From Chrysoporthe austroafricana (Eukaryota > Ascomycota > Sordariomycetes > Diaporthales > Cryphonectriaceae): a stretch of 64,000 nucleotides of DNA. Numbering within the stretch: position 1 is the first letter of the stretch; each line of letters begins with the position of its first letter. Of this stretch, positions 11,214-22,880 are shown one piece after another. Position numbers and translations under genes: made by a program. A model generated the notes under the pieces. The model had not been told where the DNA came from, searched no databases, and was given only the letters and a program-made list of their open reading frames with translations. Location of the stretch: the NCBI GenBank assembly GCA_001051155.2, contig JYIP02000007.1:2048342-2112341 (forward strand), read 5' to 3'.

Positions 11214-14200
11214 CCCACGATCTTTACAATGTAGTATCTGTTGCAAAAAGAAAAAAAGCCAAAGATTGGTCCATTCAAAATAACTAACACAACTGGGGCA
11301 CAAGAACCATCTATGGACAGAACTATTCTCACATGATAGGCGCTCGCTTGATTTGCCTCGTCACAAGCCAAATAAGGTTAAAGCTATTCCGTAGCCAAAT
11401 CGAGAAATCATAAGAAATTAGTCTCATCCCCTCTGATGCATAGGTGGTGTCTAAATCTCCACCAAGATTCATTCAGAGCAGGTGGCCACGTTCGCTCAAG
11501 TACGACAAGATGTAGACGAAGGGGCCATGAAGGAATGAAAGCAGGTGCCTCTGGAATTCCTCGACAACTTGCTTCCGAGCTGGGCGTTGAACGTCTGAAT
11601 CTTCCTAAAGGTGATGACAGCACCGCACGAACAACCGACACTGCGACTTGGAAGAGACAAATTTCCCGATATGCGAGAACAACAAGAATCAATGATCTGC
11701 CTCGTTTACTTCACGCCGCCAAAACCTGCGTGAATGGGATTACAGCCTTCCAAGCCAGATCTCTTTAATGTTGTGGAAAATATCTTTAATGTCTCTAATT
11801 CGGCAAACAGCGTAATCTTTTGAGCATTTGAGATAAGTCTCAGCATGATGGCGAAAAAGTCGACCGCGGGGATAGCTCTGTAAACTGTTTTGGCCGTCTA
11901 AACTACCAGATATCGAGGCACGATTCACCAACTAGTGGAAGCGTTTCTTGGTCTCAGGTCGGTGCAAGAGACTGTGTGCCTGGATGCGGACTCGGCAATA
12001 TAATTACATGCCACGCTTCTAGTGGGATATTTGCCTCAATGCAGCGTATGAGGCTTCTGCACCTTCTGCACAAGCATGTGGCGACGCTGATAGAAAGAAA
12101 TCTGGTAGCTTCAGAGGCATAACATAGGTAGTTAATACTGGGGGACCATAGTATAGGAGGCTGTGTTCATTATTTTGCCAACGACTCTCGCTGCTCACTT
12201 CTTAGCCTAACGAATCATAGCTTTTATTTCAGCGGCAACTCTCTTGGGACGGACTGGGTTTACTTCCTAGATATTAATTTTATATATGCCATTACATACA
12301 AGGTATACGAAAGAGTCATGAGGCGTGCTGATCAAGCCGAAACGCTGCGCGGTGTGGTTTAGATTAAGACAACACGATGCTTTCTTAGTTTCAGGTTTAC
12401 TTGTGGAGAAATATAAGGGTCAGACTAATATACACATCAGCGATTTCGCTTTTGCACCCTTTTCCCTCATTGCTGGCTTAATTTAGTTAATATGGAGGAG
12501 ACCTGTGCCCACGTAGGCGTGGGGGCGAGCATGGGAGAGGCGAGGGTGGCCTACAGTGTGGGCTGCTGCGGCTGCACGAGTGGGTCCAGAAATCGTGTCT
12601 CTTCCGGAAGAGACTGCAACAACTGCTGCTTCTAGTCTTGCCATAGCCCATAGCACTATACACAATCGCAACTCCCAGCGCCAACGTCCGAACTCTTGTG
12701 TCCTCGTTTCCATAGACACCTTTTGAGTCAACGGTGCCTTCAAATACACGACTAAACGAGCTTTCCGAGCTTGGACTGGGCAGTATCGTAGCGCGGTGGC
12801 TTCATGTTTTCGGCGAAGGCAACGTGAACAGACCAGAGTTGTTGGCAGAGAGGAAGTACAGTGACTCCGGTTGGATAGCACTGCAACCAACTCCGTGAGT
12901 CAAACCAAAGACTTGTGCCCGGTGCCTCATGCTCCGACTTTGTTCTTGGGCCATTAGAGGCACATACCTGCAGCATATCCGGGCCCTGCAAGCACAATGG
13001 CCGGAGCTGGAGTTTCTCGCCGATTTCATGATGGTAGGCGCTGACCCCAGGAGAGCTACCATTTTCATCCCGCTGAACTTTGTGGCGACAATGTTGTCGA
13101 TGGCGCCTGACCCTGGCAGCTGGGAGCGTCCACTAAGTTGTAGGCGGAGGTGGCAATCCGAGCTGCACTATTGACAGTGGTACTGGTGGCCGCGGTGCGT
13201 TACCCACGGCGTCTGTTGGTCATACTGCGCAGAGTCTTGGGATGACCATCCCTGAATGGGCCGAATATCAGAAATCAGCGCTGTCGCTGGAAGTGGTGCT
13301 CGGGTTCTAAAGGGGGGGGGAAGTCTTTTTCTTCTTCGAGGAGCAACTAGTCCTATCATCATCAGCCCTTTTGTATCAAGCCTGTAAGCGGCCCGGTGCC
13401 GGAGGTCTTGATATTTTTTATCTGCGAGAGGAGCGATATGACTGTGTCGGACAAGATCCGCTCAAGAATCTGTGTGCTGGAAGTTCAAGGATGCTCCGTG
13501 CGACTTGTTAAAGGAAGCTCTAATGGTGATGTTCAAGTCGTGGAAAATGTGCGCCAATCCTGGTTTGCTTGGTACAACTCACTTGGTCTTTCGCGAGCGG
13601 TGCACCCGGCTATGCTCTGTTGAAAGCTATGATATTTGTCTACGACCCTACAGCTCCTGAGACGACGTTGAAGTAACACAGGTCAGTTAATCATCCGGAA
13701 CGTAGTTGAAAGCAACGTGGGAAGGTTTCATGCTCCTAGGAGGAGAGCCGGCCTCCAGCAGTGCAGGAACGGCTCGCAAATATGCTCAGCCCCCTCCCCA
13801 CCCCCAGGTCGCTACAGGTCGCCACAGGTCGTGGAAGCCGCGATGCCACAGGTGAGTTGACGCGAAATAGGATATATCATTTTTTGCTTGTCCAGTCTAT
13901 GGCTATCTGCATAACCTGTGGAAATACAGTATTGCACCTGGTACCGCGCCTACACGCCGGGGGTTCTGTGTTTGTTTGCCTCGCACAAACCAAGCAGCAT
14001 CGATAACACAAACATCGCCTCTCATTTCATTGAAGGAGCACTCAGGTAGCCGAGACCTTTCAACAACCACATCAGACGGAGCACAGAATACGGGATCTTG
14101 TTACAGCACAGTAAATTTTCACAGCCAAAACGGTGTAGGACCCCTTAGAACTCACATTGCCGCTTTGCTTTCACACAGACACCCTTCACTCCGTCGCACG

Positions 14201-14327
14201 TGTCACAACTTCGATTGTTGTACCGTATCGAACATCTCTGACGCTTTTACCCTTTGCGACTTCAGCTTTGCGACAGGTCTCCCCAAACACTTTTACAAAC
14301 TACCATTCTCGGCTTCCCAGCGTTAAG
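11214..14327. other. 3.1-kb gene-poor spacer
   Basis: Frames here are short and contradictory between strands (for example around 11436-11768, 12483-12890, 12929-13174 and 13396-13660). None shows a family motif or a good exon chain. A G-run occurs near 13312-13320 and a C-rich stretch near 13791-13806. The last 300 bp form the upstream region of the next gene. Confidence 0.4.
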
Positions 14328-15393
14328 ATGGCCAGCGACCCGAGTAGCCCACGGCGCAGCGGCGGCCACGAGCAGCCAGGCAGTCCAAACGTCAGGTGGT
14401 CACAGTATGTCGAGAACCAGGCTAACCCCATGCCTGAGCTCGCGGTCGACCCGGAGTGCGCGCCAGAACCCGTGAATCTCGACCAGGTCGACTGCGCGGA
14501 CGACACGTCCTCCCGTTCCGTTCGCCCCGTCATACGACCTGACGTGGGCGACCAACGCAGCGCTGCGGTTGTGTACGCTGAGCCGGACCGCTCCTGGTTT
14601 GCAAAACACAAGAGTTGGGTGATAGCAAGCCTGATTCTGGCTGTGATTGTTCTCACTGGGGTCACAGTCGGCGTGGTGATGAGGAATCGAGAGAACAGTT
14701 CTGGTGGGAGCAGTCCAAGGTGGGTGCAGTCTCGAACGGGCCCTGCGGCCTGCCCGTTGATACCACGACGCCACCTCAGATATTGATAACTGACCGTCAG
14801 ACCTTCCATCGACAGCTCGACGTCCGCTCCAGTTTCGTCCATAGTGACCTCCTCAGCCTTGGGCACGGCGACGTCGCCCACTAGTTCCCTCGTGAGTAGC
14901 TCACATCCCTCTTCATTGGCTTCTACGCTTGGCAGCTCCGTTATGCCCTCTTCTGTCTTTCCCACTTCTTCTGCGCAGGTGCTGTTCCTTCCTACGTCCC
15001 CTCCTCCCCCGTGGACATCAGCTTGATGCTGACCTTACCCTACAGGCGGGGACACCCAGCGGCTGCGCAGCCTCCAACTACGTCACGAAAGTTAACTGGA
15101 TGGGGATCGCCAGCGCTACGGGCAGCTGGGATGTCCAGTATCCCGGAGCAACAGATGCCGCGGGCTGCTGCTCTGCCTGCTACGAGAGTACACCTCAAGG
15201 CTGCGACGGCTGGTCATTCATACCGGCTGCCTCGGGCTCGACCGTGGCGGCCTGTGCCGTGATTGAGGGCTGGCCAGGCGCAAGCAACGACACGACCTGC
15301 CCATTGGGATACACAGCCGTGCAGTTCAGTCAGCAGGGCAACAACGCGAGCCACGTCGGCGGTGCAGGTCCATGTGCAACCATTGCCAAGTGA
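14328..15393 (+). CDS. Type II single-pass membrane protein with Ser/Thr stalk and Cys-rich ectodomain
   Basis: Three exons (14328-14719, 14801-14978, 15046-15393) with introns of 81 and 67 bp encode 305 residues; both joins keep frame and both introns have GAC-type branch sites. The N-terminal 90 residues are hydrophilic and cytosolic. One membrane segment follows (WVIASLILAVIVLTGVTVGVV, about residues 96-117). Next is a Ser/Thr-rich linker likely to be O-glycosylated (exon 2). The C-terminal 115 residues hold eight or so cysteines, including CCSACYES and a GWSFIP segment, which resembles the apple/PAN-like carbohydrate-binding modules of fungal surface proteins. A wall-sensor or adhesion role is inferred from this layout only. 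Confidence 0.72.
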
Positions 15394-17771
15394 GCGGCCT
15401 AATACGGCGGTCGGGTCAGGGGCATGGGCCTTGAATGCTCGGCTGTTAAGTCGAGCTCGATCACCACCAGGCACAGGATAGCGCCTGCGAAGAACTCCAG
15501 CGAGGATTGGGCCTAACCGGCGTGCATTGTCCCTTTCTAGGGAAGGAAAGCGGAGAGCTCGGCTTGGCTTGGCCCTCCCAAGCAGATCGGTCCTCCTCAC
15601 GTCTCTCCATAGTGCCACCGACTCACTCACTGATAGTCAGAGGGCTTGTCATAAGCCCGAGAATTACCCATATCTAGGTAATGGGCAATTAATTACCTTG
15701 GAACCAATAATGAGTGCCTAAGCAAAAAAGTACACAATGCATGCCGTTTTCCACCAAAGAAAATAGTTACTTGGCTCTGGGAGTCTTCGTAGCTCAAGCT
15801 GAACCCGCAGCTTGAGAAGGACATCTCTGAGCAAGGTGTCAATGCTTGGTGTCCTTGCGTCCGAAGTCTCTCTTGCCGGATTACTGCGGCTGGCCGTCGC
15901 CAGGCAATTCCACCGCACATGAGCAAGTCGTGGTTGGGCCAGCGCTATTGAGTGGAGCTGTCATAACAGCCTTAGGGACCACAAAGGTCAGCTGAGAGCA
16001 TAGAGTGTGAAGGAGACAAGAAACGAGGGAATCAAAACCCACTGAGAGAAGCTACGAGAGCGCCCCACGCAGCGATCGGCACCACCCCGGCCTAGGGGAA
16101 GAGCCGCCGTGTGACTCTGACAATATGAGGCGAACGTGATGATTTGGATGTTAAAAATCGCCAACCGAAGGCTCCCGATAAGATACTTCCCTTTTTCTAA
16201 GCCCGTAGGCTTGAAAGTATTGTTGCAGCCCACTGGCCTCAGTCAGTTACTGCAGACAGGCAGCTTATCAGGAGGGCCGGCCCACCGCCCAGGTTCGGGG
16301 CGGTCCTGTAGCTGGCCGTTGGGAGCGAGGATCGACAAGCTAAGAGGCCCCTCCAGTGTGCGGTGGAGTTGTTCAAATTCAGAGGAGGAAGACCTCATCA
16401 AGGATCCAAAGGAAGATTGGCTCATGGGACGGATGGAAGGTTGAGGAAGAAGCTGAGCATTGGGCATGGCGAGGAGCTCTAGCCGAGCAAGTGCTCCACT
16501 GCGCGGCACGCGCGGCTAAGACAGCCCATGCTTATACCAGTGTACCCAGCATTAGCCCTGCACATACGCTACAATCCGAATCAATGGTTTAGCAACAACT
16601 TCTCGCGGACTCAGCACAAGACCTCATAACTCCTCCACGTGAGATCTGAGGAGAGGAGGAACTATATATGTCGCGTCGAGATCGCAGGGAGCTTTGGATA
16701 CTGCGTGCAAGGCAGATGAGACATTTGTCGGAGCGACATGTTGAGATAGCAAGGCTTGCGTAACATTTGGGTCTCGTTTAGGGACTCCACGGAATTATTC
16801 CCGCCGACGCCCCTGCGGAGATATGACGCTGCTGGCAAGCGCGTGGCTAGAGATGGTGACGGAGATGGGAGTGGGAGGGAGAAAGGAAGTCGTTGGTTTT
16901 TTTGCGCGTAAACTTGGGTATACTACTTGTATATAGTTCGCCCATCCGTCAGCTACCGTAACGGGGGCGAGAAGACGTGGAGAGGAGATAGGCAAAAAGA
17001 AAAACATAAATGAGAAAAATAAAACCAAATCATATAAACAGCTTGGAAACCTGCAGGCTTGCTGAGCCATTTCTCGAAAAAGGTCTTCGAACCCATTCTC
17101 GGTTTCTCTCCTGGAAAACAGCAAATCGCTCTCGTTCAAATCGCATTCTTTCGAGGGCATCACCAATACCAAAGAGGCACTGACATCAACGAGGATACTC
17201 ATTCGGAACCATCATGAATCGTGCCCGCCGCCCAATGTTGCTGCCGATGCAGGGATCACCGACCTGTTGTGTAGCATAGTACCATTCATTATCATACCAC
17301 GAGTGGAAACGGCACCTGGTTGCAGGGCGTATTAATGCCCCGAGGATCGCCAACCAATTTCCTGTGTCCAGAGGCTGCCGCTGGCTGCGCATGTACCCCG
17401 TCACCCAAACTTGGCCGGCCTTGACCAGTGATGAACCAGGCGTGCCAGGCTAGGCCCGCCGGGGTGCCGTCCTGCTAGCTGCACAGCCATGCACACAAGA
17501 TTATCTCGGATCCATCCGCCCCGACCCCGCAACAAAAGCAAGGGCGGCCGATAACCTGACAGGCCAGCCCAGAGGCATATTGTCCCATGGTCGCAGCAGG
17601 CGATCGACCAGTCGTCCAAGGCCCCCGTCGTCCTCTGGTCACGTTGATGCCCCCAGCCCCCTGGATTCCAGCACTGACTCTCCCACCTACAAGCCTGTGA
17701 TCTACACCAGGCACAAGAACCACCCGCATCGCCCTCACACGAAGAGAACGGACAAGAGATCAGCGCCGACC
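15394..17771. other. 2.4-kb spacer
   Basis: No frame has a recognisable product. A minus-strand frame at 16795-17202 opens with ATG and contains a hydrophobic FFSFMFFFLPI stretch, but it is isolated. The last 190 bp are open in the frame of the next gene without an ATG, so that gene's 5' end could extend into it. Confidence 0.4.
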
Positions 17772-19205
17772 ATGAGCCCGTTCTTTAGGGGCAGCGTGAG
17801 GCCCGCGAAGAAGCATCCAAGGCCATGGAGCTTAAATCCGAAGCTGAACCCGGACCTCGGCACGGATGGCGCGCGCATGTCGATACTGGGCCTCCCGTCA
17901 CAGCAGACGACCGTCACTCTGCCCGTCTTCAACGGCGTCTACCCTAAGCCGGACCAGCTGGAGGCGATCCAGGAGCCTGCCGCCGCCGACCTGAGCGGCG
18001 ATGCCCACCCCGAGGCCGCGGCGGCGGCTGACGGGGAGGCGCATGAGTCCCCGGCCGCTGAGACCGCGGACGTCACAACACCTAGCAAGGAAGACGCGGA
18101 CGCGACGACTGAAACGCAGCCCCCCATTGCCAACATCACTATAGAAAGCGCGCCGCCGGGGTCCATTCAGGCGCCTGTCGACGGAGACGCTGAGGCTCTA
18201 GGACTTGAAGAGCCTGCGGCGCCTACACCTGAGCCGACGACTGAAGCCCACATCGGAGAGACTACCGAGGGCACACCGGCGCCGGAATCCCTAGAGCCTC
18301 CAGCACAGCCCTCGGTCTCGAATTCATGGCCGCTTCCGGCAGAGCCGGTAGTTGTCAACGATCCCGTCGATCAAGGCAGCCCGCAGGCGAGCGCCGCAGC
18401 GGTGACTGCTTCACTATCCGCTGTGACGGACGAGATCGCCCAGGCACCAGAGGCAGCGAGTGTCAAGCAAGCTGCACCCGGCGACGACCAGACCAAGGAG
18501 ATTGCTGATCCGGTCGACTACGACCACCAGCCGGTGGCTGTGCTGGAGGATGAAAGCGCTAGATTGGCGGAGCAGGCTGATCGAGCTCATGTCACTGATG
18601 CTGCAGACCACAGACAGGAGGAGATACCTGTCGAGTCTGTGGCAGAAGAGGGTCTCGTGCCGGCGGAAAACTCACCAGCGGAGCTACTGGCGACAATCAG
18701 TGAGGAACCTCCGGCTAGCGCGCCACAGGCAGTGCTAGCTGAGCCTCTGCCGGCGCCGGTAGAGGACCCCTCCCTACCAACGATCAGTGAGGAGCAGGCA
18801 GCGTACGAGGAGGATGCTGCGGTAATGAACGAGGCCTCACCGGCCGATGATGTGGTCGAGAGCCACGAGGAGCCGATGCAGAGCCAAGAAGTCCTCCCTC
18901 CCCACACAATCTCGATCGGCGAAACAGGTCCAGAAGAAACAAACAATCTCGAAGCTGCAGCTGAAGCCCCAACCGTCCCTCGTCATCCCAGTGAGGAGAA
19001 CACTACACTAGCAGTCGGCGGAGACGACGACCGGGCCTCAGATGCTGACCCTCGCGGAGTCAGTCACCGTCCCCATGCGAGCATTGCGTCAACTTCAGCG
19101 GGAGGGTCTGTTGCGAACGAACCTCTCATAACGGATGAACAACTAGAAGTCAGCGATGAATTCAGGCCCGGCGTGAGGACGTACACTGTGGAGTCTTCTC
19201 ACTAG
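17772..19205 (+). CDS. Acidic, intrinsically disordered protein
   Basis: One frame from an ATG at 17772 to TAG at 19203-19205 gives 477 residues. The first 35 residues are basic and Pro-rich (VRPAKKHPRPWSLNPKLNP); the remainder is dominated by Ala, Glu, Pro, Asp, Ser and Thr, with no hydrophobic core, no cysteine pattern and no signal peptide. A recurring unit of the type TISEE(P/Q)A occurs around 18700-18800. The frame stays open for 190 bp upstream without an ATG, so an upstream exon or a longer N-terminus is possible. Function is unknown; the composition suggests a scaffold or regulatory protein. Antisense frames over it are composition shadows. Confidence 0.62.
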   Translation: MSPFFRGSVRPAKKHPRPWSLNPKLNPDLGTDGARMSILGLPSQQTTVTLPVFNGVYPKPDQLEAIQEPAAADLSGDAHPEAAAAADGEAHESPAAETADVTTPSKEDADATTETQPPIANITIESAPPGSIQAPVDGDAEALGLEEPAAPTPEPTTEAHIGETTEGTPAPESLEPPAQPSVSNSWPLPAEPVVVNDPVDQGSPQASAAAVTASLSAVTDEIAQAPEAASVKQAAPGDDQTKEIADPVDYDHQPVAVLEDESARLAEQADRAHVTDAADHRQEEIPVESVAEEGLVPAENSPAELLATISEEPPASAPQAVLAEPLPAPVEDPSLPTISEEQAAYEEDAAVMNEASPADDVVESHEEPMQSQEVLPPHTISIGETGPEETNNLEAAAEAPTVPRHPSEENTTLAVGGDDDRASDADPRGVSHRPHASIASTSAGGSVANEPLITDEQLEVSDEFRPGVRTYTVESSH

Positions 19206-19572
19206 GGAGTCGATGCGGGCGAAGGTGACGGCTAGCGTGGTTGCGAGGGCGACGTGGCAGCACGAAACGAAACGAGCAAGGAGGAGCATGAGGATCTTAA
19301 GATCAAGGATTTGGGTTATGTTCTTTTTATTTCAGGTGAGGGAGGATGGGCATTGGTTTTGAGGATATGCGGTGGCAATACCCAGATGACATGGCCACGG
19401 GATACAATGTAACAATGGAAGATTACGCATACCATTGTTTCCTGCGAGCTGTTTACTTCGACGGACAGAGCAAAATTCATAATTTCCTACCGGATAGTTC
19501 TCGTGGTTCCATCACGTCCCCCAACGTGGCTCATGAAGCTAAACATCAAAGTGACAGGGGGGTAGGGTAGAG

Positions 19573-20500
19573 GTGGGGCAGACCCGAGAGCCTATGGCTG
19601 GCATTCCTTGGGAGCTCGTCAAGCCATTGATTGGATTCATAAGTCGCATACGGCAGGGCGCTTTCTCCCCAATCACCGATGAGCTAGTTAGTACGGTGGT
19701 CAGTATCACCGTGGATCGAGTCGCTGAGACCGAGGCCCGGTCACCATCCGCTAAACGCGCCAGGGATATGAACGTTCAATTCTCGACCGGCCCTGACTAT
19801 ATCATCTGGAGAGCCACGGCAGCTCTTCTTGACCCAGCATCCGAAACAGCTCATAGCGATGAAAAGATCCTGGCCTGCATTGCTAATACCTGATGAAGAA
19901 TATCGATAAAGATGGGACGAGAAGTGTCCCAGTCGAGGGCCCACAGCCAAGACCAGATTATTCGGTTGAGCTCCGACAGCCAGCGTTCACAGAGGAGCAG
20001 TTAGACAAGCCCGACCCCGTCGTGAGCAGCGTTTTTGACACCTTGTTCTTCATCGGGACCTACCGGGTGTCCTCTCGGTTCTCACCTGCGAGGTGAAGTG
20101 CGGTACTGCGGCGCCTGACATTGCCAACCGACATCGCTGTTAGGGGCGTCGTTAAGCTCTATAGGGCTGTTAGGCACGAGGAGGAGCTCGACCAGGAGAT
20201 CCGGAGATCCTCGCCTTCCCGATCTCGCACGACCACTGATATCTTCGGGCCTACGGCCATTACTCTTTCATCGATGGCAAGAAGATGACCTACTACCGCC
20301 ATCCGGTTCGAGAATTCAGCTTCACGGAGATTGAGGGCGGGGAGAAATGGACGGCCTACAAGTTCACGGGGAATATCTGCGATGTCTGGATGCCTGCCTA
20401 GCGCAGACGGATCTGCTCAGCTATCAACTAGCTGCCGCCTGGTCTGAACTTCGCAGTCCTTCCGGGGCCTGGAGTTGCAACCTGCGGTGGCGTCTAGGCC
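19573..20500 (+). pseudogene. Decayed DUF7924-type fungal protein
   Basis: Consecutive plus-strand segments in different frames match the order of the fungal DUF7924 domain: RPDYSVELRQPAFTEEQLDK (about 19950), CEVKCGTAAPDIANR (about 20090), AVRGVVKLYRAVRHEEELD (about 20135), ILAFPISHDH (about 20210), GHYSFIDGKKMTYYRHPVREF (about 20260) with EKWTAYKFTGN, then RRRICSAIN and LPPGLNF (about 20400-20450). Stops and frame changes separate them at about 20095, 20190, 20287 (TGA inside a frame), 20400 and 20430. The upstream 19573-19893 open frame may be the old N-terminal part. The domain family name is from memory of its sequence pattern; function of the family is not established. Confidence 0.68.
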
Positions 20501-21076
20501 ATCACGCTTAGAGCCGTCGAACGCTGAATCTGCTTCACAAATAAGCTGGTGGGCTCAAACCTGTTTCCCAAAGACAGGGGACAAGTGGCAGCCAAAAGCG
20601 CGAAGAGATTTGCGAAATAGTACTTGGGCCATCACAAAGAAGTGCAGACAGGCAGCCGAGCGATGGGGGGTAGGGCGTTTGGGTGGGCATGACCAGTGTT
20701 CAAAGGACGGCTCCAGGCTTCCTGTCGAGCATTGTATTTATTGTGGAGTGGGAGTGTACAGATGGAGCAGGAGAAGCAAACATTGCTAAGTACGGAAGCA
20801 GGTGCCTGGTACGTAGCAGCCGTCATCGGTCAACCAAAACGCTTGCTCGCGGCCCCTCCGATGGGAGGCTGGTAGATTGGTCTAGGACAGGAACTCAGAA
20901 GCGATCTACTATTAACAATGAAGGCATCACGGCCGGACCTCGCATTTCTACCGCCTGCATCAATCAAGTGGGCAGAGTAGGGAAGGGTTTTGTTTGTTTA
21001 TTCGTTGTTGTTGGGTCTGTTAGGTATTTGTTCACAGTCCTTGCGTTGCACATATTCTTTGTGCTATAGAGACTGC
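20501..21076. other. Spacer after the pseudogene
   Basis: The first 120 bp may be the eroded C-terminal tail of the upstream pseudogene (a TCFPKTGDKWQPKARR segment resembles the basic tails of that family). The rest shows nothing recognisable. Confidence 0.35.
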
Positions 21077-21828
21077 TCAAGGGCAGCGAAGAAGACAATG
21101 AAAGCCGCCTTCGTTTTGCGTCTTATTTCCATCTCCGCTCCCAGCACCCAATTTCCATGCCAGGCCCCCAGCCCAGGCGTTGTCGCCACGACGGGTTTGC
21201 TCTTCTCGGAAGCGCTCCCGCCGTACGGCCTCTTGAAATATCATGCGCCCAACACGCTCCCTCGCGGCGTCCTGCCTGGCCAGCCTTGCCACATCATCCT
21301 GCCTAGCACGCTCGCCGTTGCACTGCCGCCGGGTGAAGTAGCATGCAACCGCCACCGCAATAAAATACGGTATACAGAATGGAATACCAGGCTGATCAGT
21401 AGCGCCCCATGAAAGCCCCAATACCAACGCCAGAGCAAAGCCCATCAGAACTAGGTTGTCAAAATTGAGCGTAGTCGACAGGGTTTTGATGTTGATGTGG
21501 TGTCCGATAGCGTCTACTTCGAAATGGAGAGTGCCAGCGCCGTTGACGTTGACGTTCTCATTGTCTGAATAGCAGAACCAAGTTAGGAATCGTAGAAAGA
21601 ATGAAAAAATACGGCCAAAGTACTTACTGGCCTCGCGCTGGTTAGAACCAGCAGGAGAGGAGTTGCCGGACAGTGAATAGACGGCGTTCTCATTGTCTGT
21701 TCAGCGGGAAAAAGTAAGGTTAGAAACAGCAGAAAGAAATAAAAGGGAGAGCGAAAGTACTTACCGATGTTGCGCTGGTTAGAACCAGCAGCAGAGGAAG
21801 AGGAGGGGGAATCTGAAAGGGTGGCCAT
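21077..21828 (-). CDS. Small two-TM protein with duplicated N-terminal exon
   Basis: Three exons (21765-21828, 21628-21696, 21077-21564) with introns of 68 bp (21697-21764) and 63 bp (21565-21627) encode 206 residues. Both introns start GTAAGTACTTT, end CAG and interrupt the codon after its first base. Exons 1 and 2 end with nearly the same coding sequence (AGSNQR) and exons 2 and 3 begin with the same one (ACAATGAGAACG, giving NEN). The body holds two hydrophobic segments (LVLMGFALALVLGLSWG and FCIPYFIAVAVACYF) and an Arg/Glu/Ala-rich C-terminal helix. The 69-nt middle exon can be skipped without a frame change. I do not recognise the family; the start at 21828 is the first ATG that reaches the splice junctions. 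Confidence 0.68.
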
Positions 21829-22116
21829 TTCTGAGGATGAGGATGGCAAGTCAATCTGTCTGTCATGTGTGTTGGATAAAACCAACTTGTAAGACAGAAA
21901 CTGATCCATTATATGCCAAATGAGGGGAGGGAGGTCAAAGCTCAAAGTGATAAAAATCCGAGCTGAGTGAATTCGAGTGGTAGTGAGGTGGTAGTGAATC
22001 CTGCTGAAGCAGAAGTGAAGCTGAAGGTAGAAGCTTCCAGGCCCGATACTTGGTAGTGATTTAGGCAGTGATTTATTGATTGGCGACTCGGTAGTTGTTT
22101 GCCATCCACAATATTA

Positions 22117-22190
22117 GTTGGCGATATTGCTCGCGATACTAGTTGGCGATATTGCTCGCGATACTGGTTGGCGATATTGCTCGCGATATG
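22117..22190. repeat. Three tandem copies of a 25-bp unit
   Basis: The unit begins GTTGGCGATATTGCTCGCGA and is repeated at 22117-22141, 22142-22166 and 22167-22190 with one or two changes. It contains the internally repeated element GCGATA. It lies about 290 bp upstream of the minus-strand gene at 21828. Confidence 0.9.
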
Positions 22191-22277
22191 AATTGGATGG
22201 CTCTGGATTATGCACATGAGATTTAGATATCTTCAACCGCTCTGGATGTTGCACCTGAGCATTATATATATTTTAAC

Positions 22278-22393
22278 AGCTCTGGATTGCTCGAATGATA
22301 GCAATATCTACTGAATAGTTCTAGATTGCTTGAATGACAACAATATTTACTGTATAGCTCTGGATCGCTTGGATGACAGCAATGTCTACTTTG
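22278..22393. repeat. Three tandem copies of a 39-bp unit
   Basis: Units start AGCTCTGGAT or AGTTCTAGAT at 22278, 22317 and 22356 and share GCAATATCTACT-type ends. Additional GCTCTGGAT words at about 22199 and 22238 suggest older degenerate copies. Divergence is largely C/T and G/A changes. Confidence 0.8.
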
Positions 22394-22687
22394 ATTACGT
22401 TTATACACCATAAATGAACCATACAACATCGGATTGGTCCAAAGGGCTATTGACTCGGAAAAGTATGCAATTGTAGCTTCAGACCCTAACATGTAGCTTT
22501 CTCTTCTAACCACTCATCTCAGGCAGGTCCCTCAGCTTCTCCCCTCCTACATTACAGGTGATCATTCAAAGTCCATTCCCGCTGTCCTCCTGCTAGGTGA
22601 TCTCCCTATCATTTCGTTTCACCATTTTGGTGACGTGCTGGAAATCTGGCGGTAGGGGACTTCGGCCTGTTCAACACTGAGCCCATA

Positions 22688-22880
22688 GAGCATTCAAAAT
22701 CATGGAAGGAACGTGAAAAAGGGACGCGAACAAAGCATTTTCCATGGTCAATACTGAATTAGTAGAGAATTCAGAGATTGTGGAAAGGAGGTGAAAAAGG
22801 GACGTTGATAAAGCACTTTGACATGGTCAATACTGAACCTGTAGAGCATTCAGAGATTATGGGGGAGAGATGAAGGGGGG
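22688..22880. repeat. About 2.4 tandem copies of a 77-79-bp unit
   Basis: Units begin GAG(C/A)ATTCA at 22688, 22765 and 22844 and include GTGAAAAAGGGACG and CATGGTCAATACTGAA. The third copy is partial. A further partial unit may precede the first (TTCAACACTGAGCCC). Confidence 0.85.

Noticed and set aside
22117..22393. CRISPR array
   Set aside because: Repeats are directly adjacent without unique spacers and the genome is eukaryotic.
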